DNA of 64,000 nucleotides from Hyparrhenia diplandra (GCA_015847255.1 JADLZK010001918.1:992001-1056000), one strand, 5' to 3'. Shown: positions 20,800-31,800, counted from the first letter of the stretch. Notes: generated by a model not told the origin, from the sequence alone. Translations and numbers: made by a program.

Positions 20800-21130
20800 G
20801 CCAATTCTGCACTTCTTTCATAAAAACCCATGTCGTTCACAGCATCCTTCCATTAAAAAAAAAAGAAACAGAGGCCAAAAACATATTCCTTGAAGCTGAA
20901 TCATAAAAACCCATGTCCACACCATCCTTCCCTGTTCTTTATGATGAGGCTCAGGGAATCACTGGCGTGCAACAGCCGGTCACCAGCATCAACAAAAACT
21001 ATCCTCCTCTGTGGCAAGGTCTAAATGTTCAGTTTGAGATAGATGTTTGGGAGCTACATTGATTAGAACAATTGCGTGTGAGATTCTTGCACACTCCTGC
21101 AGGGCACATGCTGGATACACTAGGAATACT
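20800..21130. repeat. Tandem-array unit, copy 6, block Q
   Basis: Contains gtgcaacagccggtcaccag, catcaacaaaaactatcctcc and gcagggcacatgctgg (about 21103), the markers of block Q. The CACTA element begins directly after it. Confidence 0.6.
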
Positions 21131-21144
21131 CACTATACCACAGC

Positions 21145-21385
21145 CAATCTATACCGTCATATAAATTGTCGCTATAAGCCGCTAAAGCGTCAGATCATCG
21201 GTTGCTATAAAGTTATAGCGACCGATGTATAAGTCGCTGTAACTGGTGTCGCTATAGGTCTATAGCGTCCGATCACCCTATAGCGACCGATAGCTGGACG
21301 CAAAAGATATAGCGACGATATTCTGTCGCACACATTTTAGCGACCGATGGTCAGAAGGTATACATCTTTCTAGCGACCAATAGTC
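21145..21385. repeat. CACTA left subterminal array (tatagcgaccgat motifs)
   Basis: About eight copies of tagcgaccga or its inverse tcggtcgcta-like form, spaced 15-40 bp. These are likely binding sites for the element's TnpA-like protein. Confidence 0.8.
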
Positions 21386-22558
21386 TGTCTGTACCAAATG
21401 GCACTTTCACATTAAAACCATATTTCATATATACATAATAAACATCAATAGTTTGTTACTGATCATCAAGCATATACATATGTGCCAACAACACTTATCA
21501 ACCACATTATGAGATAAAGCTATCCCAATTTTTCATTGAAGCCAACATTTTACAAACATCAAGTTCTATCATCTTGAGCCATGCATGATTGATCTCATCA
21601 AGTTCTATCATGTTGATCCATGACGGGTCATGGTTACAAAAGAAAAGACATACATACAACCTAGCTAGGTTAAATGGCAGGCACAAGTCATATGTTTGTT
21701 TTGCACAATCTAACTAGATTTAGTACAAAATTTATCATCTCCATCTTATCAAAGGAAAAATGACATATGTTGGCTTCGTGGTGACAGCATCATGGGTGCC
21801 TCAGCCTCCCTCAACCTGAAAATCAAGAATAGTGGAATGTGACACAAGAAATCTGAAACTGCAAGTTCACAAGTAACGTTGTAAATGACACAAAGCACTA
21901 AACTTTCTAGTGTGGGAGCACATCCAAAACTCATGAACAAACATGCTTATATGACAATACAGATACATGTGAATTCAAAGTGAAGTGACCAATAAATCCT
22001 AATAATTAAAATGTATTATATGTTTGAACTTTATGGAAAATTCCTTGCTGCATCTTCATTGTGCTTGTCTAGTACATCTCAGACATTGCTTGAATGTTTG
22101 TTTGAATGTAATATATCTCAGGCACTAATATATGTTTGCTTGAATGTAATATATCTTTGTAATATTGGTGATTTCTTCAACAGTGAGCTGATGCAATAAA
22201 CACTACAGCATGCAAGTTGCTGCAATAAATCACATAAAGACTGCCCACCTGAGTTCTTAGCTCTTCTCTCCCCCTGCTGCAACTCTGCAGCCCTTCCCTC
22301 CCCAAGCTGCAAGTCCAGAGTGTAAAACAAGCATCATCAAACTTGCTAACCTTTAACTGTCATAACTCATAAGAGGATATAAGTGACCTCAAAATAACAT
22401 ACCTGAAACACCTTGAGGCGGTTTTGATGCCTTCCTTAACCAGTTTTGATGCTATTTGCTTAACCTTCAATTGTCACAAATATCAATAATTATAAGTCCG
22501 ACAATTTTTTTCATATATATGAGAAAACAAGAAAACGATGACAAAGATAGTTTGTTAC

Positions 22559-23188
22559 TTTGTTGTAGGGCCATGCAATCGACAAACATTTAGCATCGAC
22601 ATCTTTTCCCACACCAGGATAAGTGCGAGGCAGAGTTGCATCCTTTTGCAGCACATGGGTCACAATAACCTCACAATACTGCTTTCCAAGAGCTACACCT
22701 CCAACTATGTCTTTAGGATTTGTTGAAACAATTGTTCCTAGAGCCACACGTGTATCGGATCTCACCACTGCATATAATATCACTTTCATTCCAACCTGGG
22801 GCTGCACTGGTTTTGCTCGTTGTGCTGCATTGGGTTGCACTCCTTGGGCTGCACCATGCTGGACTGTAGGGGCTGCATTGTTGGGGACACACTGCTGGAC
22901 TGTAGGGGCTGCATTGTTGGGGACACACTGTTGGACTGTATTGGCTGCATTTTTTGGGACACACTGATGGGATGAGGTTGCATTGGGCTGCACTTCATGT
23001 GCTACATCATGCTGGAATGTAGGGGCTGCCTTGTTGGAGAAGCGACGGGACAAGGGATCAAGGTGCTGCGCAACCTCAGCATGTAAAAAAAAAAGAGAGT
23101 GCAACACAGCTACATAAATAGACACATACCGATAGAAACAAGTAGAGTTGCTGCCAAGAGCACGTTCAAATGCCTCCAAGGTGTCCAA
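22559..23188 (-). pseudogene. TNP1/En-Spm (Transposase_23)-like C-terminal exon of the CACTA element
   Basis: An open stretch of about 210 codons on the minus strand is bounded by an acceptor (cgtag before 23188) and a possible donor (aa|gtaaca at 22558); there is no ATG, so it is an internal or terminal exon. After a Gln/Pro/Asn repeat region come VGMKVILYAVVRSDTRVALG, VSTNPKDIVGGVALGKQYCE, VIVTHVLQKDATLPRTY and LSIAWPYNK, which match the pattern of the plant TNP1/En-Spm transposase-associated domain as I know it. The DDE transposase portion is not seen. The upstream exons, probably between 23.2 and 24.6 kb, were not recognised. Calling it a pseudogene is a judgement: the exon itself has no stop. 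Confidence 0.6.
22845..22985 (-). repeat. Coding minisatellite, 36-bp unit, in the CACTA exon
   Basis: Three to four in-frame copies encode the 12-residue unit QQCVPNNAAPTV with small changes (HQCVPKNAANTV, QHGAAQG). The unit length is a multiple of three, so copy changes keep the frame. Confidence 0.8.
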
Positions 23189-24179
23189 CTACGTGTGGAG
23201 CAGCTGCAATTACAATATGGTGAGGTCAGGATGTTGCATATATTACTACTCAGGTATATCTCTTGAAAAAATGACAAACCAATCAGCAATCACTGGGAAA
23301 TAAATAAATGTAGAACTGAAATAAAGCCTAGTGGTGAATTTCACACAACCCAATAATTATTTGGACATCATTCAAGACACATAGCCACACAAACAATCCA
23401 AAATAACTTATGTATGCCCAACATAATATTTCAGTCATGACCAACTCACAGATTAACAAGTCATACATCGACTAATTGTTCAACAAGTGACCTTAGTTAC
23501 AAAGGTATCTCAGATAAGATAAATAGATGGAAATTTCACATCCCCGGTCTCACTAAGTGACCTGTCACCAAACTACTCTACAGAGCTAGTTATTCTTGGT
23601 GTCAGCCACAGGTTGCTGGAATTTGGCCGTGTCCTACAGACACAACTTCAAAAGCCACCATCAGTTGTTGAAACAAATAAAATAATCAAAAAAGAATGAT
23701 AGTAGTTTCCACAAAATGAAGCAACAATAGCCGTTTCCACACTACACATATTTAAGCATTTCTAGGAAACACATATAGTGCGACATGGTCTCATATTTTT
23801 AGTGTACAGATTGCCTAGCATTAGTTAGCTCCTGTTGAAATATATGGAACATTTTCCATTTTCCATTTCATACAGATTGTAGAAATGTATAAAAGGTATA
23901 CACATCAAAAAGGATAAAACAATGTGTGAAGGTTTCTGTTCAGCAATACTATCATGTGTCTATTATTTTATTTCAGGCTATTCAACTAACTTGAAGGGAT
24001 ATACAAATTTGTTCAACACATCGAGGCCCCTAGGAATGGCGGAGCTGGTGAATATGCATGCCTTGGGCCATTATTAGTCAATAATGGTGGTAATTAAAAA
24101 TTACAGGATTCAGACTACTTTTGAAACACAAGCTTGATAACCTGACACTACTCCCGATCTGGATTTGGCTGCTCTCGAT

Positions 24180-24700
24180 CTAGCCTGGTAGACCAACGAA
24201 TCCTGACCAAAGGGAATGGGAAGGGAAGGGAAGGGAAGGGAGCAGCAGATCGATGGGGATGGAAGGGAAGAGAGACAATACTAGCTCGGCGCCGCGGCTG
24301 CTATGGCGGGGGCGGGATGGGGACGACACAGCTACGACGGCTCGGGCAAGTAGCATTCGACACCGACGGGGATGGCGGCCTGTACGACGGTCGCGACGGC
24401 GGGCGAAAGTACCAGGCGACACCGGGGGATGATGGCCTGTACGCCAGCCGTGTCGGCTCTCCTAGCCACGACGGCAGGGGACGGCAGCGGGCGGCGGATG
24501 GACCGCCGGGCGGCGGCGGCGCTGGGTGGGTGTGTGTGTCGGGCGGCGCTGTGTGCGTGCGTGAGAGAGATGTGTGCGTGTGAGATGTGTGGCTAGAGGA
24601 TGGTTTTTTTTTTCTTTTTTTTTTTTTTTTGAGGGAGAGGATAGGGTTTTTTTTTATAGTCTCGACTAGTGGGCCAAGCTCCATTCACTGCACGGGAGTG
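24180..24700 (-). other. GC-rich 5' region of the CACTA element, with poly-T tract
   Basis: Minus-strand sequence has CA-rich and CCG-rich runs and a ggaaggg/cttccc tandem run (about 24218-24242). A poly-T tract lies at 24604-24632. It looks like a leader or promoter region rather than coding DNA. Confidence 0.4.
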
Positions 24701-24729
24701 GGTTGGGCTGTGCGGCGCCACAATGAAAA

Positions 24730-24912
24730 TAGACTATAGCGACTGATGGTTCGACTCTCAGATTCGTTTATAGCGACCGATACGCTGCCACAACCATATA
24801 GCGACCGGTGTTCCGTCAGTACGAATAAATATAGCGACCGATGTCCTGTTACAAGTTTATAGCGATCGATGGTAGGATGCTAATATTAAGTTTTAGAGAC
24901 CGTTGTCCGACC
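24730..24912. repeat. CACTA right subterminal array
   Basis: At least five copies of tatagcgaccgat-like motifs, matching the left array. Confidence 0.8.
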
Positions 24913-25288
24913 CTATAGATTGGGCGTGGTATAGTGGATTTGGGTTCTAACTTTGATTTCTATATAAAACTTTTCGAGACTTTGGCAGTTTCGGGATACA
25001 AAATCCAGTCACAAGAAAGGAGCGGAATTCAAAGATCGAAGGAAGCTTCGCGGGAAGGTAGCCGCGCAAGAGAAACAACAAATGAAATGTAAAGAGGATC
25101 GAAGCAAAGGAATCAAGCGAAGATGGTCGAAAACGACTTCGCCACAAAAATAGAATATCATCTCCAGAGGAGTAAAAGCTTAGCGCCAAGATGAAGACCA
25201 TGAGAGAAGCATAGCGAAGATGGTGAATACGTCTTCGCTAAAGTAGTTATATCTTAGAAGTTCACTTCGGAATTCTTAACATTTTTGT

Positions 25289-25293
25289 ACAAC
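25289..25293. repeat. Target-site duplication ACAAC (left)
   Basis: Repeated exactly at 29525-29529, after the 3' LTR of the Athila-type element. Confidence 0.88.
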
Positions 25294-25514
25294 TGTTGAT
25301 GCTCACTAACTCATATTTTTATGCAGCAACAATTCATGGAAAATGACTAAAATATAATTAGATAACCTTACTAGGGGTTTCTACTAATGATTTCCATGAG
25401 TTTTGGTAAAGTTGTGATTTTGAGGGACTTAACAGAAAAAAGGTTAGAATTGGCGTGTCATACGATCGACGTAACGTAACGCAATCCAACTCCAAAACAA
25501 TGCTAGAAGGCTTC
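25294..25514 (+). repeat. Truncated 5' LTR of the Athila-type element
   Basis: Nearly identical to 27979-28202 up to gctagaaggcttc, where it stops. Confidence 0.85.
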
Positions 25515-26661
25515 ATGGAGCACATAGGCATCTTACCAGAATTTAGGCTCATTTTCCAACCGCTAGGGTGGACACCTTTTTTACGACACCTCCGAGGAGG
25601 GGGTGCCGGCTTCTTACTCTAGAGTTTCTATGCACTTTAAATTATACTGAGGATGGAAACGGGGTAACATTCCGGTTATTCCGTCAACCATACACCATGA
25701 CCTGGAAACAACTGAGCACTTCGTTAGGCTTTGAATCAAGCTGCCCTATAGAGATGACCTCTACCTTGAGTGATTTCAACAGGGATGTTTTCTGGCAAGA
25801 AATTACGGGAAAGGGCATGTTTCATCGACCACGCACTAATGACATCCACCTCCCAACTTTAAGATTTCTGCATAAGTGGATGGCTCTTGTCCTCTTCCCA
25901 CGAAACGACAACATCACCGTAAGAATATCGATCCGGCACTTTTATATGCATTTGTTACAAGAACATCTGTCTCACCCGTCAAACCGTTAGTGGAGCATCG
26001 GCTATCGCTTCCCAACTTAGTTGGGGACATAAGTTGCACTTCTCTAATCACACGAATAGCCAGTGACCTTAGCTTGCTAGGAGATGACACCACCATCACT
26101 TACATAACCACTCCACGGGAGATCATAGGGAATACGACTACTTTTCGGCGGGGCATTTGGATAAGAAAAGATCAAGAACAATACTATTACCTTCATAACA
26201 ATGGCGCCATCCCGCTTCCTAACCCGGGATTGGGAATATATGATGTGCAATCTTTCTTGATAAGCGTCGCGAGCCTGACCCGATCTTTTAAATCGACCAT
26301 CAACATCGACCGGGGTTCGACTTCTCACTACGCAGAGTCGAGGCAAAGCTCGGAGGGTGCGACATATCGGCGTCACGAAGACTTCATACCTCAACACCCA
26401 CGCGCCTATCCAAGAGGACCGCTGCCCACTCGGGGAATGCCCGAAGGTAGTAATACAACATTTATGCCGGCCCGACACTCTTTTGCGGGATTTGAGTATC
26501 GCGATCCATCGGCGTTCGCCAAGGGTGTGCATACCAATATGCGCACCATGATCGACGCACAAAACGCCCATGCCGATCTCCTCTACCGACAACAAGAATG
26601 GATGCAACAGAGAGGAGAACAGTTGGGACGACATTCAGGGAACGGTGGACGCCAACACTGA
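25515..26661 (+). pseudogene. ATHILA ORF-1-like protein, frameshifted
   Basis: The frame opens MEHIGILPEFRLIFQPLGW at 25515, shifts near 25615 and again near 25925, then runs to a TGA at 26661. The central part, with FWQEITGKGMFHRPRT and TLRFLHKWMALVLF, resembles the ATHILA ORF-1 family of plant Gypsy elements. The C-terminal third is Arg/Gln-rich (DLLYRQQEWMQQRGEQL). It lies just before the 3' LTR, where Athila elements carry an extra gene beyond pol. Its function is unknown; I see no clear signal peptide or membrane segment. Family assignment rests on pattern memory. Confidence 0.6.
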
Positions 26662-27978
26662 AGAACTGGCGAGACTTTTCGGCCATCTTCGACATAGGTA
26701 ATGCAACAAGCGGCTTGGGGAGTGGTCCCCGTAAGAAACCACGGTGAGGGGAAACCCTGTTCAACCAACCAACCAACCGTCAGGACCCTTGGGGAAGGAG
26801 TGCCCCCGAGGTAAGTATTATCTATCTATATTATTACTACTATTATTACTACTTTGGTTTTTAATTATTATTCGCTATATAGTTATATTTAAGTTTGCTT
26901 AGCTAGTAAAATAAATAAAGTTTGGTTTTAATATATATATATAGGTGTGTCAAATAAAAAATGAAAACAATAATACAAATAAAGAGTGATGAATTATGCT
27001 ATAAAGAACATGATAGATGTTGCTCCTCCGTGATAAATGCCTAGCTTACCGTTTTCACTTCTCCCAAAACATGGATATAATTGTTTAGATTCTAAAGCAT
27101 GCTTTGAGCTTGAGTTCTGTGGGAGTATGTTCTTAAATTTCAAGTCTAGGCAATTGACTGATATGATATGATAAAAGTTGAGCTACTATCTATCTCTTGT
27201 TCACACGTAACACTTAAATTCGGAGAATTAATCTTTGAAAATCTTAAGTGATGAGTCTCTGTATGACACAAGTTTTTAAGCCTGATGAAATAAAATAAAT
27301 GCCTTGTTGAAAATATGCTAAAATTGCTTACATTTAGATATCTCTATGCTTTCAAGAGACTTGGGCATGACAAATGAAAAATAAAAATATATAAGAGAGA
27401 AAAGTGAGACGAGAAAGAGGGAGAGAAATGAACAAGTGTTCTACTAGGCGAGAAGGGCCTACCTCCCTAATAAAAGAGATGAAAAATGGACAAGTGTTCG
27501 GGCGAGTAGGGCCCACATCTCGAAAAAAAAAAAGAGAGAGGAAAAAATGGACAAAAGTCATACGAGCAAGAAGAGCTCACCTCTCCATCAAGTTGTTATG
27601 TAACCCAAGGTTCTCTTAGACTTATTGCCATAAAGAGAGGTATATTTTCGTAAAACAAAAGAAGCAAAGAAAAAGGCTAAGAAATTAAATGTTTACTCTT
27701 ATTGTTGTCATACAGGAGCACTCTGAACTTTCACTTTGAAAAATCTTTTGCAAAACTCCAGAGTTATAGTGAAACCACGAACTTGAGACATGGTGTTTGG
27801 CTTAATTGTTCTATCTTTCAATTGTTCAAGACTCATGTATGATAAAAGCCCCATGCTCTCAAGTAGATATAAGCAAGTTTATGATTCTAAATTTTTCATC
27901 CTATCTTGGTTGAGATTTGATCCGGTAATACATACTGAGCCTTGCTAGGGACTAGCAAGAGGTAAGCTTTGGGGAGTT
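26662..27978 (+). other. 3' non-coding internal region of the Athila-type element
   Basis: No coding potential. Its end (ttgctagggactagcaaga, then ggtaagctttggggagtt before the LTR) is homologous to 42470-42505 of the LARD, showing the two elements are relatives. The purine-rich ggggag next to TGTTGATG is the polypurine tract. Confidence 0.65.
27395..27600 (+). repeat. Minisatellite of ~65 bp in the Athila 3' region
   Basis: About three diverged copies of a unit with gagaggaaaaaatggacaa-like purine runs followed by cgagaagggcctacctc or gtagggcccacatctc. A homologous set is at 41830-42030 in the LARD. Confidence 0.7.
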
Positions 27979-29524
27979 TGTTGATGCTCACTAACTCATA
28001 TTTTTATGCAGCAACAATTCATGGAAAATGACTAAAATATAATTAGATAACCTTACTAGGGGTTTCTACTAATGATTTCCATGAGTTTTGGTAAAGTTAT
28101 GATTTGCGAGGGACTTAACAGGAAAACAGCAGCGAAATTGACGTGTCATACGATCGACGTAACGTAACGCAATCCAACTCCAAAACAATGCTAGAAGGCT
28201 TCGGATTACTCCCGGCGTGAACGGAACTTCGACACCAAGAAATACATCATCTAGAAGACTCCGGAAGCCACGACGCGTCGCGGACCCCAGTGGGACCCAC
28301 TGCGGGCCGATCGGCTTAATAATGGGGCCGATCGGCCCACCTTGGCCGCCAAGCAAGCTCCGCGGGGAACCTTCCTCCACCGCCTCTAAGACGCAATCAA
28401 AACCGGTTGTTTGACGTCGGTTTGATCCGAGGGCGTCGGTAAAAAGCACGGATGAATCAAGATCAAACTCGATTAATACCACATCGCTGCTTTGAAGCTA
28501 AAGAGACAGAGGAAGACCCATATATAAAGACCCCTAGACCCCCTCTATCTCAATCAATCTGATCTCAAGCCTCAAGTCATCATCAAGTAGAAGATCAAGC
28601 CAAGACAGGAGAAGAAGAGGAGACACCAAGAGATAGGATAGCTAATTCATTGCTCTATACATATAGAACTAGAGCCTAGTCTAGATAGAAAGTCGGAGTT
28701 TAGAGAAGAGAGAGCGCTGCTCCTGGTTCGGATACGTAAGTTACACTATGGATCAATATTATTGTTTTTCATACACCTTCGTGCTATTTCATTACTATGC
28801 ATGCAATTATTCATTTTTACTTTATTCTAGTCATAGCATATTTGATATGATCATTATTCATGATAATTCAACGCGCTTATTCGTAGAGCTCCTAGTATAT
28901 TACTTTCGAGTATGCTAGGTAGTAGAAAGTATGTAAGCATGGTGCTTAGATATAATTTACTTAGCGGATTCACCTTATATGCCGGGTCGTGTGGTAGATC
29001 GTAGTGGTGACAAAGACTATTGAGTCCTTTGCAATCCATCCCCCGTGTATAAGACTAGTCGATAATGGTTCCCAGGGATTATCTTGTTTCGTTCCTCGAT
29101 TTTCTTAAGTAATCTTCGGGTGCACATTCTTATCTATGGTTTTGATATATATATGATCTTATGCTATGCCTGTTTAAAACCATTTAATAGAGTCTTTGTA
29201 TGCTACCTAAGAACTGTCCCTTTGTTTTAAATCCAATCCTAATCTAACTAGGAATTAGTTTTATGCTATACTCACCACGTGTGTACCTCTAACGTCTCAT
29301 ATACCTCAATGCTATTTATTATTGGCTTACCTTATTTAAGTATATGCTAATTACTACAAAATCTCATTAGTCTTCTATCACTATCTTAATCAAGTTGAAT
29401 TACTTATCATATCTTCCTCGTGGATTCGGTATTTAAAACCCTCCCCGGGTGAAATGCTCACCGGCCATCCGTAAAGCGCTTATGGATCTATAATTATTTT
29501 CTCGTAAGATAACAAATACCAACA
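27979..29524 (+). repeat. 3' LTR of the Athila-type element (1546 bp)
   Basis: Starts TGTTGATGC and ends ATACCAACA. It is followed by the ACAAC duplication. Shared blocks with the LARD LTRs include gacgtcggtttgatccgagg and agacccctagaccccctct. Confidence 0.85.
28521..28528 (+). promoter_or_regulatory. TATA box of the Athila-type LTR
   Basis: TATATAAA lies in a conserved context (gaagaccca before, gacccctagaccccctct after) that is kept at 38839, 43014 and, more loosely, 61127 in the related LTRs. Confidence 0.7.
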
Positions 29525-29529
29525 ACAAC

Positions 29530-29647
29530 TACGGTCGAGGGGGGGCTATAAATACCCCCACGACCTCCTTTGTAATCGCCATGTTGAATGGCCACTTTGT
29601 AAACCATATCATCATCAATATATGGCGTGTTGAGCATTCACCCAACA
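29530..29647 (+). repeat. Second part of the Tat-type 5' LTR
   Basis: Continues the LTR broken at 25293 and ends CACCCAACA, two bases before the primer-binding site. Confidence 0.75.
29547..29554 (+). promoter_or_regulatory. TATA box of the Tat-type LTR
   Basis: TATAAATA follows a G-run and lies about 100 bases before the LTR end. Confidence 0.65.
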
Positions 29648-29649
29648 TC

Positions 29650-29668
29650 TTGGCGCCCACCGTTTGTG
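29650..29668 (+). other. Primer-binding site of the Tat-type element
   Basis: TTGGCGCCCACCGTTTGTG starts two bases after the LTR end. The TGGCGCCCACCG core is standard for Tat/RIRE2-like plant Gypsy elements. Confidence 0.8.
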
Positions 29669-29703
29669 TGAGCAACGATCTATCCCACGACCATCAAGAA
29701 ATC

Positions 29704-30850
29704 ATGGGAAGGCCTCACAAGAACAAGTCAAGCAACTCCCTACCGAAGAAGCAACGACTACAGAAAAATGAAGCACCAAGAACAAGCGGAGACACCGCTC
29801 CTAAAGAACCTATCCCAACCGAAGATCAAAATGAAGAAGCAAGAAAACTCCAAGAACTAGAGGGAGAACTTATCAAGAAACAGAAAGAACTTGAAATTTG
29901 CAAAGCTAGAACAAGAGAAAAGACCCTCAAACAAAGAATTGAAGAGGCCAAAGCAGAGCTAAAGAGATTAAGCGAAGAAATCAACAATCAAGACCGCGAA
30001 GTCTTCATACCGGTGATGCCAAAATTGACCAAAACAATGAAAAGGCAATAGTCACGGTCGATCCCGAGTCTCCGCTATCAATAGATTTACAAACAGCAAA
30101 ATGGCCAAAAGGCTTCAAGTTCAATATCATACCAACTTATGAAGGGTTGACAGATCCAAGACAATTCTTGATGAGCTTTTGAAGCGGTACCTGTCCAATC
30201 GGGAGGAGGAGACGACGTAACGCTAGCAATGGCACTCATAATGGCAATGAAAGGGCCGGCACAAAAGTGGTATGCTTCCGCTAAAGCCAAGATCTCGTAA
30301 GAGTTGGGAACAACTTCGGAACCACTTTGTTAGTCGACTTCCAAGGATTCCAGCATACAAGGCTTAACAAGTGATGACCTGTTTGACATTAAACAATATC
30401 CGAAGGAACCGATAATCCAAATTACTACAAACGATTCATCCAAATGAAGATGCAGATTTCGAAGTCTCGAATTTTAAGTCGTCATCATCGCCGCAATAAG
30501 AGGCCTTCGAGCCGGACAACCTGTCTTCGCACTCAAAAGAGAAAGACCAACAACCTGTCGCAAGCAACTATATGAAGAAATCCAAAAATATGCAAGATCG
30601 ATGATGATTACAGGAAGAAAATCGAAGAAGAAAAATACGAGAGAAATCAAGCAAGGACAAGTAATCGATTCGGGCAATACAATTCGAGCGAAGACCATAT
30701 TACAACCAATATCAACCACCACTTCGCATAAACCAAATCAACAATGAACAAAGCGAGGACAACAACCGGGCCTGAGTAACAATGTGAAGCCAATATAATG
30801 GAAGAAATTTCAACAATAGCCAAAGAGGAGGATTCAACCAAAGGTTTGGA
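29704..30850 (+). pseudogene. Tat-type gag
   Basis: An open start (MGRPHKNKSSN at 29704) leads into a long charged coiled-coil (ELEGELIKKQKELEICKART) of about 115 residues, then a stop near 30050. Capsid-like pieces follow in other frames: FKFNIIPTYEGLTDPRQFL near 30115, AMKGPAQKWYASAKAKIS near 30250, WEQLRNHFVSRLPRI near 30305. The QRGGFNQRFGE stretch just before 30850 is the basic nucleocapsid region. At least three frameshifts or stops make it non-functional. The gag region is broken by the fold-back at 30855 and resumes after 31380. Confidence 0.72.
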
Positions 30851-30854
30851 GAAA

Positions 30855-31379
30855 GGAAAAAGTCTACATCACCCCCTCAACTATGGGTGGTAGACTACAT
30901 AATCCCCCCAAACTTTGAAGCGGTCTATATCACCCCGCCGAACTTTCAAAAACCGGTCAAATCACCCCCTAAAAGTAGTTTTAAAAAAATCATAGTAAAT
31001 CACAAAAAATCGTAAAATGAAAAATCAAATTGTGTTAGACTCTAAATAAGTAGATCTACACAATGAACATATAATATGGTATGCTTTAGTACAATTTTTT
31101 ACAGCTATGAGGAAAAACAGAAATTTAAAGCTACAAAAAAAAAATGAACTAAAGCATACCATATTATATGTTCATTGTGTAGATCTACTCATTCGAGTCT
31201 AACACAATTTGATTTTTTATTTTACGATTTTTTTTGTGATTTACTATGATTTTTCAAAAACTTCTTTAGGGGTAATTTGACCAGTTTTTTGAAAGTTCAA
31301 GGGGTGATATAACCGTTTCAAAGTTTGAGGGATTATGTAGTCTACCACCCATAGTTGAGGGGTGATGTAGACTTTTTCC
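30855..31379. mobile_element. Fold-back / long-TIR MITE, 525 bp
   Basis: Two arms of about 240 bp are near-perfect inverted copies: it begins GGAAAAAGTCTACATCACCC and ends with the inverse. The loop at about 31095-31140 is short and A-rich. Such elements are usually Mutator-derived, but the 9-bp flanks (ttggagaaa and cttcgcaaa) match poorly, so superfamily is unproven. It interrupts the Tat gag. A transcript would fold into one long hairpin. Confidence 0.8.
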
Positions 31380-31800
31380 CTTCGCAAAATTAAGCATATT
31401 TTGATCCAAGTTACAATCACCAAGCATTACGGGGCCACTTCCGATATACAATTGCCAACCACTTGCAATAGCTCCTCCGCAATGGACCGCAGACACAAAA
31501 TTCACAACCCCAAGCTTCAAAGACAAACAACACACCAAATGTTCAAAACAATGCCTCGCCATCGATGTCAACCGCAAGTGAGACAGAATAATGACAATAT
31601 GCGGAGGTAACAAAGATAGAACATGCGACTAGCAACGATAGAAGAAATTACTTCCGGAGGGTCAATGCAATAACAATGGAAGGGCCATACAAAAAGACAA
31701 GATGGTCACATCAACCAATCATATTCACGAACAAGACATGAAACTCGAAGATTATCCGCACATGGATGCCATGGTCATAGAGGCAAACATTGATGGCTAG

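Larger units (their letters stand above)
21131..24936 (-). mobile_element. CACTA transposon with both termini, 3806 bp
   Basis: The left end CACTATACCACAGCCAATCT and the inverted right end (tgggcgtggtatagtg) form the terminal repeat. Each end carries a subterminal array of tatagcgaccgat-like motifs in both orientations (21145-21380 and 24730-24910). The interior has one recognisable protein fragment on the minus strand and no full transposase, so it is non-autonomous or decayed. The 3-bp flanks (act and gat) differ, so the expected duplication is missing. The right end abuts the start of the Tat-type LTR. Confidence 0.85.
25294..29524 (+). mobile_element. Athila-type Gypsy element with internal deletion
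   Basis: The 3' LTR (27979-29524) starts TGTTGATGC and ends ACCAACA. The left copy keeps only its first 221 bp (25294-25514) and jumps directly into coding sequence at an ATG. Most of the 5' LTR, the primer site, gag and pol are therefore missing, while the ACAAC duplication shows both outer ends are original. The remaining protein resembles the ATHILA ORF-1 family. It cannot be transcribed or primed normally. Confidence 0.85.

Noticed and set aside
350..21130. Block P as a real host promoter
   Set aside because: TATA-like motifs are present in several copies, but no reading frame or splice pattern follows in any copy.
22511..23188. Bacterial-style gene start at TTG
   Set aside because: The TTG coincides with a splice acceptor (cgtag before it); in a plant this is an internal exon boundary, not a start codon.
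24301..24684. 127-codon minus-strand frame rich in Ser, Thr, His and Pro
   Set aside because: It is driven by CA-repeats, CCG runs and a poly-T tract at the CACTA 5' region; more likely leader DNA.
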